Positions 1-8,645 of a stretch of DNA of 64,000 bases are shown here, piece by piece (positions within the stretch are counted from its first letter, which is position 1; each line of letters begins with the position of its first letter). The notes below the pieces were generated by a model, which was not told the DNA's origin, did not search any database, and saw nothing but the letters and a program-made list of their open reading frames with translations. The DNA is from CAYZWU01 sp964482235 (GTDB taxonomy: Bacteria > Planctomycetota > B15-G4 > CAYZWU01): positions 1-64,000 of the forward strand of contig CAYZWU010000015.1 in NCBI GenBank assembly GCA_964482235.1, written 5' to 3'. Position numbers and translations under genes: made by a program.

Positions 1-69
1 GAACCTCGTTTGATCAGCTCCTGTTTATGGAAGTCTTTTTGTTACGCAGCACAAGAATTGGAGTCTTCA

Positions 70-654
70 CTAACGCTCTACATCCACGTTAAACGGCGGA
101 CGCATAAGTCCGATCGCCATATCCTCCAGATAAAACCGGTTTGCCGCTTCTCCATCTCCATCCAGCCTCACGAACGACAAGCCGACGTTTTTCAGCATCA
201 GCTCCCTTGTGTTAGGTGCCCGTGGAAACAGATGATCAATACCGGATCGAAGTTGACACGTGGTAGTGGGGCGCAATCTAGATGCCCCATCAGCCCCGAG
301 CTTTTGCTTGCCGAGCATCAGATGCTGGCCAATCCGCTTCTGAAGACTCGAAGCCGTCTTTCCCACATAGAGAGGGACAGGTAATTTGGTTTCAGTTCCC
401 AACCATTCGTCGTCAATCTCCAGACGAATGTGTCTCCCTGCTGGTCCGGATAGATCGAGTCGCTTATTGCGAGTACGGAGCCTTGAGTGACTTCCTGTCC
501 ACCAGAAAGCGTATACCCCACCCACCTGCGGGAGGATTCCTGCTTTAAGCCGACTCCCTCCAGCGCTGGCGATCTCGACAAGAGAACTGTACTCGATCCT
601 GCACAGCTGCTCGAACCAACGCCCAAGTGAGCCTCCTCGAACTCCTCTATGCAT
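70..654 (-). CDS. GIY-YIG nuclease-fold protein
   Basis: Small protein (194 aa from the ATG at 654) with a GIY-YIG endonuclease-like core. Visible parts are GVYAFW (first strand), LYVGKT about 45 residues later (the YIG-equivalent), the arginine helix SSLQKRIGQHL, and a C-terminal YLEDMAIGLM followed by PPFN that would carry the acidic metal ligand and the Asn. The family cuts DNA; substrate and role here are unknown. The start is uncertain. The ATG at 654 has GGAG five bases upstream. An in-frame GTG at 738 would give 222 aa, but its AAGGA abuts the start codon. It lies just downstream of the RecB-like nuclease gene on the same strand, probably co-transcribed. Base composition is more AT-rich than the genes beyond 2.8 kb. 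Confidence 0.7.
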   Translation of the reverse strand: MHRGVRGGSLGRWFEQLCRIEYSSLVEIASAGGSRLKAGILPQVGGVYAFWWTGSHSRLRTRNKRLDLSGPAGRHIRLEIDDEWLGTETKLPVPLYVGKTASSLQKRIGQHLMLGKQKLGADGASRLRPTTTCQLRSGIDHLFPRAPNTRELMLKNVGLSFVRLDGDGEAANRFYLEDMAIGLMRPPFNVDVER

Positions 655-761
655 TCTTGCTCCAACACTGCAGTGAGGTTCACCCCCACAAGCATCAGCT
701 GTAAACCAACAGATCGTCCGCACTACTAACCAGTGCACTCCTTTTTATACTTCAATAACTT

Positions 762-2249
762 TCATCGATTAGGAAAGTCTCTAAGCCCATCTGCCAACAC
801 CCTCATTGCCCGACAGTCATCTTCATTGTACTCGAGTATACGCTGTCGGATTGATTCTTCACGAGAGTCAACCCACCGATGGAACCACTCGATTGAATCC
901 GCACCTGATGGGCTCTTGTCTCGCCACTCGAATCCCAAGAACGTGGCCAAAGTCTTTATTGAGTGATCTCGTGTCGGCCATATCGTCTTTGGTCGTACTA
1001 CATCGTTGTAAAGATCCACGGTGTTGATATCGTCAAAAAGACCCCGGACATCGTCCTCCGAAGCTACTGTCGGATACTTTCTGCTTAGCTTCATCCACGT
1101 GGTCTTCTCATAACTCGAGTAGAAATATATCGCACATGGCAGCCGCTCGTTGATGAACGAGAAAGCCTCTGAGAAAGCTCGTTCCTCATCCTCCTTCGTA
1201 GGTGAATCCGCAAAAAAGGCATAATACCGCTCCGAACTGCAGTCGCCATCTTCTCGTTCCACAAAACCATGGAGGTAGCAGACATCCCGCATAGGATCTG
1301 TCTCCACATCAAAAAACAGCTCAGTTTTCTGTTTTGGAAGCTCGAAATCCACAGATGAATATGGCTTACCCCCACTCACCTGCAACCTGGCTCGCGCTTG
1401 TATTTTTCTCAGAGTGGCTGATCCAATTCGCTGGAAAACCGTTTTCCTTCCACTTATATACTGTTTAATATCAGTCGATGCCATTACCTTGACAGTGGGA
1501 ATGGTATCGTACATTACATCGCGCTTCGATCGTCCCAAGCCAGGTATCAACGTAAGGTCATCGAGCCCCATCACTTCCTTCAGGCAGGCAGATTTCCAGT
1601 GACATAGCTTGCATTCAGATTGCAGAGCAGGCCTAGTGTCATCCTCACGATGAACAATTTTCCGCGCTTGATCTGATGCCTCTTTGTAAACCACCCACAG
1701 ACTTTCAGGAGTCCTCGGCCCTTGTGGTGCATCAAGATCGTAGGCTACTTCATTCCCGTTGATGTCCCAAATAAAGGGGATTCGGCCGGCTGCAATCCCG
1801 AGTCTCTCTAGTATCTCAGTGTAGAGTCCTAGTTGCACGCCATAGTGCTTCTTCGGTTTGCCATCACCAAGATCATCCCCCCCCGCTTTACCTGCCCCAC
1901 TTTTTATGTCTACGGCTACATATCCGCCCTGCTGCCACCGTAGGAGGTCAGGTTCGCCCAAAAGATCAGCATATCGAATCCTCGCACCGTAGATCAGCGG
2001 CTCATGTCTAGAAATTGCTTTCGTTGTCTCGCGCTCTCGTTCATCAAGAGAAAGCTCTTTCAGATTCGTGTAAGGAAGGGACAACGAATGAAGCACTTCT
2101 TGCTCAAATATCGTTCCTTTTTCCCACAACAGCTGAACGAATTTACTGGTTGGGTCTCTCCTAGAACTGTCCTCAAAAAGGTCCATCGAGAGGCGATGAG
2201 GACAACAGACCATATCGTAGAGCATCGATGCGGTAATCAGGCTGCTCAT
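762..2249 (-). CDS. TM0106-type RecB-like nuclease with C-terminal RNase H-like domain
   Basis: 495 aa. The N-terminal half is a PD-(D/E)XK domain: GEPDLL (D101) then VAVDIKSG (D114, K116). C15/C16 and a later C213-x2-C216-x5-C222 reproduce the cysteine spacing of Cas4/AddB iron-sulfur nucleases. A short helix-hairpin-helix-like LIPGLGRSKR follows. The C-terminal half looks like a YprB/DEDD ribonuclease H-fold exonuclease, with FFDVETDP (D314, E316) and a terminal YNEDDC. The combination matches the TM0106 family, whose cellular role is not established. Upstream on its coding strand are three degenerate direct repeats (2295-2424). The gene is in an AT-richer segment with the GIY-YIG gene and no cas genes are in view. 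Family call firm, function unknown. Confidence 0.8.
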   Translation of the reverse strand: MSSLITASMLYDMVCCPHRLSMDLFEDSSRRDPTSKFVQLLWEKGTIFEQEVLHSLSLPYTNLKELSLDERERETTKAISRHEPLIYGARIRYADLLGEPDLLRWQQGGYVAVDIKSGAGKAGGDDLGDGKPKKHYGVQLGLYTEILERLGIAAGRIPFIWDINGNEVAYDLDAPQGPRTPESLWVVYKEASDQARKIVHREDDTRPALQSECKLCHWKSACLKEVMGLDDLTLIPGLGRSKRDVMYDTIPTVKVMASTDIKQYISGRKTVFQRIGSATLRKIQARARLQVSGGKPYSSVDFELPKQKTELFFDVETDPMRDVCYLHGFVEREDGDCSSERYYAFFADSPTKEDEERAFSEAFSFINERLPCAIYFYSSYEKTTWMKLSRKYPTVASEDDVRGLFDDINTVDLYNDVVRPKTIWPTRDHSIKTLATFLGFEWRDKSPSGADSIEWFHRWVDSREESIRQRILEYNEDDCRAMRVLADGLRDFPNR

Positions 2250-2294
2250 TTGCCATCCCCCGCATTAGTTACAACGTCACAACCTGTAATCAAA

Positions 2295-2424
2295 CCCCGC
2301 TTATCCATCAAAATTTCCTGCGCTAACCAATGAACACCCCAGGTCCCATCAAGATCTGCTCTGCTAACCAGACTCACTCTCTTCCATGCCCCAGAAACCT
2401 ATCAATATTTCCTGCGTTAACCAA
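2295..2424. repeat. Three degenerate direct repeats of about 36 bp
   Basis: Units at 2295-2330, 2337-2370 and 2389-2424 each begin with CCCC and end with CTAACCA or TTAACCA. The core ATCAAAATTTCCTGCGCTAA recurs as ATCAATATTTCCTGCGTTAA in the third unit and, more diverged, in the second. Spacing is uneven (42 and 52 bp between unit starts). The 345-bp interval 2250-2594 has no gene that I can support; these repeats are its only visible structure. Confidence 0.6.
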
Positions 2425-2590
2425 ATCCCATGCTCTCTGCCGGTCTAAGAGAGCTTGAGAGCAACTTCCGCACATATATGCCAAGTCTCAAACGGGCTCC
2501 CACGGAATTCCCGCGAAAAGAGAGCGTTCCCTGATCGCCCGGATACCCCTATCCTACCAACCACTTACAGCTTACGCCACCCCCAAAACG

Positions 2591-2621
2591 AGCAAAACCG
2601 CCAGCTGCTAACCGGCGGTTT
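2591..2621 (-). terminator. Probable terminator after tRNA-Asn
   Basis: Inverted repeat AAACCGCC (2595-2602) and GGCGGTTT (2614-2621). Read on the minus strand the stem ends in GGCGGTTTTGC, a short U-tract, and lies 17 bp past the CCA end of the tRNA. Confidence 0.6.
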
Positions 2622-2637
2622 CGCGTGAATGTATTTG

Positions 2638-2713
2638 TGGCTCCCCGAGTAGGACTTGAACCTACAACCCTGCGGTTAACAGCCGCATGCTCTGCCAATT
2701 GAGCTATCGGGGA
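2638..2713 (-). tRNA. tRNA-Asn (GTT)
   Basis: On the minus strand the acceptor arms TCCCCGA and TCGGGGA pair fully. The D-arm begins AGCTCAATTGGCAGAGC. The anticodon stem TGCGG/CCGCA encloses loop CTGTTAA with anticodon GTT. The T-arm holds GGTTCAAGTCC. The 3' CCA is genome-encoded (TGG at 2638-2640). The 3' end faces the AT-rich nuclease genes, the usual orientation for an integration target, but no second copy of its 3' end is visible in the window. Confidence 0.97.
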
Positions 2714-2883
2714 TCTTTTCTATTTTTATCTCGCATTCAAACCGCCAAATCATATTCGTCTTTGGCAGTAAATCAAGTCTATTTCATCGTCTTTTTTGAT
2801 TTCTGGCTGAAATCCGCATTGGTTGCCGCCTTGCTGCGGGGACCTGATCCCCACCAGGGCTGCCCGGGAACCGCAGCCGCCGC

Positions 2884-3738
2884 TCAGACCGGCTCGATAT
2901 TCTTCTTCACCACGCCGTTGCGGTCGAGGCAGAAGCTCATCAGGTTCGAAAGCGTCTCGCGGATCTTCTCGCGGTGGACGATGATGTCGAGCTGGCCCTT
3001 GCCGATCAGGAACTCGGACCGCTGGAATCCCTCGGGGAGATCCTGCATCAGCGTGGTCTTGATCACCCTGGGACCGGCGAAACCGATCAGGGCGCCGGGC
3101 TCCGCGATCACGATGTCCGCCTGAGTGGCCCACGAGGCCGTCACGCCGCCTGTAGTCGGGTTGGCCAGGAGCGAGATGTAAAGCCCCTCCATGTCGTCCA
3201 GCCGGGCCAGTGCGGCGCAGTCCTTGGCCATCTGCATCAGAGAGATCGCGCCCTCGTGCATCCGCGCGCCGCCCGACGCGGAGCAGAGGATCAGGGGAAG
3301 CCTGTTGTCGATGGCGTGCTCCGTGATTATCGCCACCTTCTCCCCCACCACCTGGCCCATCGATCCGCCGAGGAAGCTGAAGTCCAGCGTCCCGAAGGCC
3401 ACGTCACGCCCCAGGACCTGCCCGGTGCCGATCCACATCGCTTCGTTGCGCTTCGTCTTGGCCATGGTGGCCTTGAGCTTCTCGGGATAGGGAGCCTTGT
3501 CCTGGAACTCCAGCCGGTCCACGGCCTGCATGTCCTGGGCGATCTCGTTCGCCGTACCTTCATCGAGGGTGTAGGTCACGCGATCGAGCGCATTGATCGT
3601 GTGGTGATAGTCGCACTTGGGACAGACCTTGAGCTTCGCCTCCAGGTCCTTCTTGAAGATCATCTCGGAACAGGCCGGACACTTCAGCCAGAGGCCGCCC
3701 GGCATGTCCTTTTTCTTTCTCGAGCGGATCCAAGCCAT
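2884..3738 (-). CDS. accD: Acetyl-CoA carboxylase carboxyltransferase beta subunit
   Basis: 284 aa, normal length. AccD with AccA transfers the carboxyl group from carboxybiotin to acetyl-CoA, the first step of fatty acid synthesis, in the cytoplasm. The N-terminal zinc ribbon is visible as CPACSEMI and CPKCDYH. The crotonase-like core follows, with SASGGARMHEGAISLMQMA, ANPTTGGVTASWA and GALIGFAGPRVI. It is the last gene of the minus-strand gapA-pgk-rpe-accD run, 49 bp after rpe. The link to sugar-phosphate genes suggests coordinate supply of acetyl-CoA, but that is inference. accA is not in the window. Confidence 0.97.
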   Translation of the reverse strand: MAWIRSRKKKDMPGGLWLKCPACSEMIFKKDLEAKLKVCPKCDYHHTINALDRVTYTLDEGTANEIAQDMQAVDRLEFQDKAPYPEKLKATMAKTKRNEAMWIGTGQVLGRDVAFGTLDFSFLGGSMGQVVGEKVAIITEHAIDNRLPLILCSASGGARMHEGAISLMQMAKDCAALARLDDMEGLYISLLANPTTGGVTASWATQADIVIAEPGALIGFAGPRVIKTTLMQDLPEGFQRSEFLIGKGQLDIIVHREKIRETLSNLMSFCLDRNGVVKKNIEPV

Positions 3739-3787
3739 TCATCGTCCTCCATGGCGCGACGCCAACGGGCCGAGCCGAGGGTGGAAT

Positions 3788-4468
3788 TCAATCCATGGGC
3801 CAGCCGCCTTCGCGATAGGCATCATCGGCTGCGGCACGCAAGCTCGAAATTGTACCACGCAGATCACCCGATTTGAAGATGCCGCTTCCAGAAACCAGAA
3901 CATTGACGCCGGCCCGGGCCACGGCCGCAGCATTGTGCACCTTGATCCCGCCGTCGATTTCCAGGTCGCCGCGAAACCCGTACTTCACCCTGAGCTCCCG
4001 GACGCGATCGAGAGAATCCTCGATGAAATCCTGCGCCCCGAATCCCGGATTGACCGACATGACGAGAACCATGTCCACTCGATCCAGATAGGGCGCAAGC
4101 TTCTCGATGGGCGTCCCCGGGTTGAGGGTGATCCCCACGCGCACATTGCCAAAGGTCCGCACAGCCTCGATCACCGCGTCCGGCTCATCGCGCGACTCCA
4201 CATGAAAGGTGTAGATGTCGGCGCCGGCCTCGCAGAACGGCTTGACGTAACGCAATGGCTCTTCGATCATTACGTGGACATCCAGCGGCTTCTGGGCCAC
4301 CTTCTTCAACGCCTTCACCACCGGGGGACCGATCGTGATGTTGGGAACGAAGTGGCCGTCCATGACATCCACGTGGTGCCAGTCCGCTCCGGCATCCTCA
4401 ACGGCGCGGACCTCTTCGGCTAGGCGGGAATAATCTGAGGAAAGCAGGGAAGGAGCAATGATAACCAT
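3788..4468 (-). CDS. rpe: Ribulose-phosphate 3-epimerase
   Basis: 226 aa TIM-barrel enzyme interconverting ribulose 5-phosphate and xylulose 5-phosphate. Signatures: IAPSLLSSDY at the N-terminus, HVDVMDGHFVPNITIGP (metal-binding His and Asp), VMSVNPGFGAQ, and the phosphate loop around GSGIFKSGDL. Starts at ATG 4468, 96 bp after pgk, and shares the operon with gapA, pgk and accD, fitting pentose phosphate metabolism feeding into lower glycolysis. Confidence 0.96.
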   Translation of the reverse strand: MVIIAPSLLSSDYSRLAEEVRAVEDAGADWHHVDVMDGHFVPNITIGPPVVKALKKVAQKPLDVHVMIEEPLRYVKPFCEAGADIYTFHVESRDEPDAVIEAVRTFGNVRVGITLNPGTPIEKLAPYLDRVDMVLVMSVNPGFGAQDFIEDSLDRVRELRVKYGFRGDLEIDGGIKVHNAAAVARAGVNVLVSGSGIFKSGDLRGTISSLRAAADDAYREGGWPMD

Positions 4469-4564
4469 CTGAAACTGGTCTTCCTGTCTCTTTTCGGACC
4501 AGGCCTCTTCAGACCAGGCCCGAACACCGGCCGATCGTCATTGGCTCGAGCGCCTCGAACCGGC

Positions 4565-5752
4565 TCAAGCGTCAGTCAACGCCGCGATTCCGGGCAGAAC
4601 CTTGCCCTCCATCATCTCCAGCGATGCCCCACCCCCGGTGGAGACGTGGCTGAAGCGGTCGGAGAGCCCGAACCGCTTCACCGCGGCGGCCGAGTCGCCG
4701 CCCCCCACCACGGAAAAGCAGTCCGACGCGGCAATCGCCTCGGCAACGGCTCGCGTGCCCGTGGCAAAGCTCTCCCACTCGAAAACGCCCATCGGGCCGT
4801 TCCAGATCACAGTCCCGGCGCCGACAAGGGCCTCCAGGTAGAGGTCGATGGTGGCCGGTCCGATGTCGAGCCCCATCCATCCGTCGGAGATCGAGCCGGA
4901 AACGGTCTGCCACTCGGCATCCTCCTCGAAGGCGCGAGCCGTCACGTGATCCAGGGGAAGCAGAAAGTCGACGCCCTTCTCGGCGGCGCGGGCCAGCGCG
5001 GCCTCGGCGAGCCCGAGGCTCTCCTTCTCCACGCGCGACGCCCCAACGCTCTGCCCCATCGTTTCGAGGAACGTGTAGGCCATCGCTCCGCCGATCACCA
5101 CCTTGTCCACCAGTTCGAGCATCTTCTCGATCACCGGGATCTTGTCCGCCACCTTGGCGCCTCCCAGCACGGCAGCCATCGGCCGCGCCGGATCGCCGAG
5201 GACCCTGGCAAAGACCTCGATCTCCCGGGCCATGAGAAATCCGGCCGCCGCGGCACCCTCGAAAAGGCTGGTCACCGCCTCAACCGAGGCGTGGGCGCGG
5301 TGCGCCGTGCCGAAGGCGTCGTTCACGTAGAGATCACCGAGACGGGCCAGCGCCTTGGCCAGGGCGGCATCGTTCTTCGTCTCGCCCGGATCGAAGCGGA
5401 GGTTCTCCAGGAGAACGGCCTTCTTCTCCCCGCCGGCAGGCAGGGCCTGCTCCACCGCCTCCCCCACCGTCTCGTCGAGTTTGAGGACGGGAACGCCCAG
5501 CAGCTCCTCGAGCCGGCGCGCCACGGGATCGAGCCGCATCTCATCGACCACCTTGCCCTTCGGACGCCCCAGGTGGGACATGAGCACCGGCGTTCCGCCC
5601 TCGTCCAGGATGTGCTGAACGGTGGGCAAGGCACGCCGGATCCTCAGGTCATCGGTGATGGCGCCGCTCTTGTCGAGCGGAACGTTGAAGTCGACGCGGG
5701 TCAGAACCCGCTTCCCCTTCAGATCGAGATCACTCACAGAGAGCTTGTTCAC
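4565..5752 (-). CDS. pgk: Phosphoglycerate kinase
   Basis: 395 aa, standard length. Transfers phosphate between 1,3-bisphosphoglycerate and ADP in glycolysis/gluconeogenesis. Visible are the N-terminal TRVDFNVPLD, LMSHLGRPKG, the hinge and nucleotide loop AVLGGAKVADKI, NGPMGVFE and the C-terminal GGGDSAAA plus VSTGGGASLEMMEG. The start is GTG at 5752 with GGAG about 11 bases upstream. It follows gapA by 37 bp, the usual gap-pgk order. Confidence 0.97.
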   Translation of the reverse strand: MNKLSVSDLDLKGKRVLTRVDFNVPLDKSGAITDDLRIRRALPTVQHILDEGGTPVLMSHLGRPKGKVVDEMRLDPVARRLEELLGVPVLKLDETVGEAVEQALPAGGEKKAVLLENLRFDPGETKNDAALAKALARLGDLYVNDAFGTAHRAHASVEAVTSLFEGAAAAGFLMAREIEVFARVLGDPARPMAAVLGGAKVADKIPVIEKMLELVDKVVIGGAMAYTFLETMGQSVGASRVEKESLGLAEAALARAAEKGVDFLLPLDHVTARAFEEDAEWQTVSGSISDGWMGLDIGPATIDLYLEALVGAGTVIWNGPMGVFEWESFATGTRAVAEAIAASDCFSVVGGGDSAAAVKRFGLSDRFSHVSTGGGASLEMMEGKVLPGIAALTDA

Positions 5753-5789
5753 GTCACCCGCTCCTTCATCAATGTCCCGGCGTACACGA

Positions 5790-6791
5790 TCAGAGGCTGC
5801 ACGACTTGCGGATCAGGTCGGCCACACGGCAGGAGTAACCCCACTCGTTGTCATACCACGACACGACCTTGATCATGTTGCCGCCCATCACCATGGTGGA
5901 AAGCGAATCGAAGATCGACGAGTGCGGATCGCCGATGATGTCGCTCGACACGAGCGGCTCGTCGGAGTAGAAGAGGATCCCCTTCATCGGGCCGTCGGCC
6001 GCAGCCTTCATCGCCGCGTTGACCGCCTCGACGGTGGCTTCCTTCTTCACGTTGACGGTCAGGTCGACGACCGAGCCGTCGACAACGGGAACCCGCATGG
6101 CGTAGCCGTCGAGCTTGCCCTTGAGATCGGGGATCACCTTGCCCACCGCCTTGGCCGCGCCAGTGGTGGTGGGAATGATGTTCTGGGCGGCCGCACGGGC
6201 CCTGCGGAGATCCTTGTGCACCATGTCGGCCAGCCGCTGGTCGTTGGTGTAGGCGTGGACGGTGCACATCAGCCCCTTCTCGAGACCGAAGGTGTCGTTG
6301 AGGACCTTGGCCACCGGAGCGAGGCAGTTCGTGGTGCACGACGCATTGGAGATGATGGCGTCCTCCTTGCGGAGGTCGCTGTCGTTCACCCCCATGACGA
6401 TGATGTTGTCGATCGCATCCTTGGGCGGCACGGTGAGAAGAACCTTGGGTGCGCCGGCAGCGAGGTGCCCGGCGATCTGGTCGCGTTTCCGGAAAACTCC
6501 CGTCGACTCCACGACGAAATCGACTTCCATCCCCTTCCACGGGAGCGCAGCGGGATCCCGCTCGGAGAGGACCTTGACCGACCTGCCGTTCACCACGAGC
6601 CCGTTGTCGTCCGTGCCCACGGTGCCGTTGAATTTCCCCTGCGCACTGTCGTACTTGAGCAGGTGGGCCAGGGTCTTGACATCCGTGAGGTCGTTGACGG
6701 CCTTCACCTCGAAGTCCTTGTCGTTCTCCATGATGCGGAACACCATCCGCCCGATCCTGCCGAAACCGTTGATACCGATCCGTATAGTCAT
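5790..6791 (-). CDS. gapA: Glyceraldehyde-3-phosphate dehydrogenase, type I
   Basis: 333 aa from ATG 6791, which has GGAGG eight bases upstream; a longer in-frame reading to 6872 adds 27 residues with no family similarity. NAD(P)-dependent oxidation and phosphorylation of glyceraldehyde 3-phosphate. Signatures: IGINGFGRIGRMVFR (Rossmann fold), SNASCTTNCLAP (catalytic Cys), DNEWGYSCRV near the C-terminus. First gene of the gapA-pgk-rpe-accD operon, with a promoter about 200 bp upstream at 6987-7014. Confidence 0.97.
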   Translation of the reverse strand: MTIRIGINGFGRIGRMVFRIMENDKDFEVKAVNDLTDVKTLAHLLKYDSAQGKFNGTVGTDDNGLVVNGRSVKVLSERDPAALPWKGMEVDFVVESTGVFRKRDQIAGHLAAGAPKVLLTVPPKDAIDNIIVMGVNDSDLRKEDAIISNASCTTNCLAPVAKVLNDTFGLEKGLMCTVHAYTNDQRLADMVHKDLRRARAAAQNIIPTTTGAAKAVGKVIPDLKGKLDGYAMRVPVVDGSVVDLTVNVKKEATVEAVNAAMKAAADGPMKGILFYSDEPLVSSDIIGDPHSSIFDSLSTMVMGGNMIKVVSWYDNEWGYSCRVADLIRKSCSL

Positions 6792-6986
6792 GAATATTCC
6801 TCCAGTGGGATGTTGATGGCAGTCGCGCCGGAGCCCGCAGAACGCCGGCACGGATCCCGATGATTGCCTCATTGAAACCAGTTATCTGAATATCGGCTTC
6901 ATCTCCTTTGTCGAGATGATAAAGCAGGGCGAACAGGAAAAAATCGCTCCGATGCCGCACCGCCGCCGCCGACCGAAAGCGCATTT

Positions 6987-7014
6987 ATTGTAAGTTCCCG
7001 GCGGTGCCGGTCAA
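6987..7014 (-). promoter_or_regulatory. Sigma70-type promoter for gapA operon
   Basis: On the minus strand, TTGACC (7014-7009), 16-bp spacer, TACAAT (6992-6987). It points to gapA and would leave a leader of roughly 190 nt. The tilS start (7058) lies just upstream on the other strand. Confidence 0.55.
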
Positions 7015-7057
7015 CCAGCCTCTTGCGATTCCTGAATGGTCGCAATACCTTTTCTGC

Positions 7058-8620
7058 ATGAGTCGACGCGAGGAAAATCGAAACAGCGAGCCGGTGGATC
7101 GGGCCGGAGAGCCGGCGTCCGGCCTCCCGGCCCGCTTTCTGGCCGCCATGCGCAGCCTGATCCCCGCCTCCAGGCGCAGCGGACCGTGGATCGTCGCCCT
7201 GTCCGGAGGATGCGACTCCACCGCTCTTCTGCGGCTCCTGGAGAAGGCGGCCGGGCTCGACCCCGGAGCCGTGCCGCCGCCTTCCCGGATCACGGCGGCT
7301 CATGTCCATCACGGCCTCCGGGGCAGGGAGGCGGATGCCGACGAGGAGTTTTCGAGAAACCTGGCCGCGCGGTTCGGATTCGGTTTCTGCAGCCGTTGCC
7401 TCTCCCCGCCTCCCGGCCTGCCGCAGGGCGCTGTCGAGAACTGGGCCAGGTCCGGCCGCTACCGGGTCCTCAGGGAGGCAGCCTTGGCACGCGGCGCCTC
7501 CCTGATCCTCACCGGGCACAACAGGAACGACCAGGCCGAGACCGTGCTCCAGCGTTTCATCCGGGGCGCCGGCTTCTGGGGCCTGGCATCGATCCGCCCG
7601 CTGAGGCCCGTGGCGCTGGGTTCGCCGATGCTCCTTGCCAGGCCGCTCCTCGCCTTCACCCGCCGGGAGATCGCCGCTTACCTCGACGTCCTCTGCCAGC
7701 CTCACGCCGTCGATGCAACGAACGAGGAAATGGGCTTTCAGCGCAACCGGATCCGCCGGCACCTCATGCCGCACCTGGAGAGAAGCACCCCCGGAACCGC
7801 GGTCGACGACCTCTGCCGCATCGCCGAGCTCTCGCAGGATCTCCACGAGACGCTCGACAGGGCGGCACGCTCGGCCTTTCAGCGGGTTGTCCGCGAGGAG
7901 CCGGTCACGCCGTCGGGAGACCGGCGGATGACGATCCCCGTCGCCGCGTTCAGGGCCCTTGCCGATCCGCTCCGCTACGCCTTGCTCCGCTTTGCCTCGC
8001 TCAGGCTGGCGCCGCGGCAGGTGCCCCTGTCCCAGAGGGTCTTCCAGGCCGCCGTGGACACGATCTCCGAGCTTTCGCACGAGCCCATGAAGAAAAGCGT
8101 CTCCTCCTGGTCGGTAGCTCCCGACCTCTCCCTGACGGTCTCCAGCGATACGATACAGCTTTCTGCCTCGCGCGAACGAAATCCCGACCCAGGCGGCAAG
8201 CCGCCATCACCGTTCGAGGCGGCCCTGTCCGTACCGGGAGAAATCCGCCTCCCCGACGGTTCGTCCCTGACGGCAGTCCCATGCGAGGATCGCGCCGAAA
8301 CGGACCGGCTTCTTGCGAGGAAGCAGGAGTCCCGATCGCGACACCTCGTCGAGGCGGTGGACGGGGAGAAGCTCGGCACCTCGCTCCTGGTCCGTTTCCG
8401 GCGTCCGGGAGATCTCTTTCACCCCCTGGGCGCTTCGGGGCGCAGGAAGCTGAAGTCCTTCCTGATCGACGAGAAGATCCCTCGGGCGGACCGCGACACG
8501 ATCCCCCTGGTCGTGGCAGGGAAGAAGATCGCCTGGGCGGCCGGAGTGAGGCTCGGCCACGACTTCCGGATCACAGGACGCACCGGGAGCGTCGTCCTTC
8601 TCTCCTGGAACAGGACATAG
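7058..8620 (+). CDS. tilS: tRNA(Ile)-lysidine synthetase
   Basis: 520 aa from ATG 7058; a GTG at 7004 would add 18 residues. Uses ATP and lysine to modify C34 of tRNA-Ile(CAU) to lysidine, so AUA is read as Ile. The PP-loop SGGCDST sits in VALSGGCDSTALL, followed by HVHHGLRG, LTGHNRNDQAETVLQRF (TilS/TtcA signature) and RNRIRRHLMPHL. The C-terminal region carries the TilS substrate-binding domain, with FRRPGDLFHPLG and RKLKSFLIDEKIPRADRD. No strong Shine-Dalgarno is seen. It converges with the propeller gene at 8646. Confidence 0.95.
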   Translation: MSRREENRNSEPVDRAGEPASGLPARFLAAMRSLIPASRRSGPWIVALSGGCDSTALLRLLEKAAGLDPGAVPPPSRITAAHVHHGLRGREADADEEFSRNLAARFGFGFCSRCLSPPPGLPQGAVENWARSGRYRVLREAALARGASLILTGHNRNDQAETVLQRFIRGAGFWGLASIRPLRPVALGSPMLLARPLLAFTRREIAAYLDVLCQPHAVDATNEEMGFQRNRIRRHLMPHLERSTPGTAVDDLCRIAELSQDLHETLDRAARSAFQRVVREEPVTPSGDRRMTIPVAAFRALADPLRYALLRFASLRLAPRQVPLSQRVFQAAVDTISELSHEPMKKSVSSWSVAPDLSLTVSSDTIQLSASRERNPDPGGKPPSPFEAALSVPGEIRLPDGSSLTAVPCEDRAETDRLLARKQESRSRHLVEAVDGEKLGTSLLVRFRRPGDLFHPLGASGRRKLKSFLIDEKIPRADRDTIPLVVAGKKIAWAAGVRLGHDFRITGRTGSVVLLSWNRT

Positions 8621-8645
8621 CAACCGAAAAAGGAAGCGATCGGTT

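Noticed and set aside
2295..2424. CRISPR array, because the units are about 36 bp and a Cas4-like nuclease is adjacent
   Set aside because: Units are poorly conserved, spacing between units is 6 and 18 bp rather than uniform 30-40, and there are no cas1/cas2 or effector genes.
2250..2637. attL/attR duplication of the tRNA-Asn 3' end
   Set aside because: No second copy of GGTTCAAGTCCTACTCGGGG is seen in the window; it may lie left of it.
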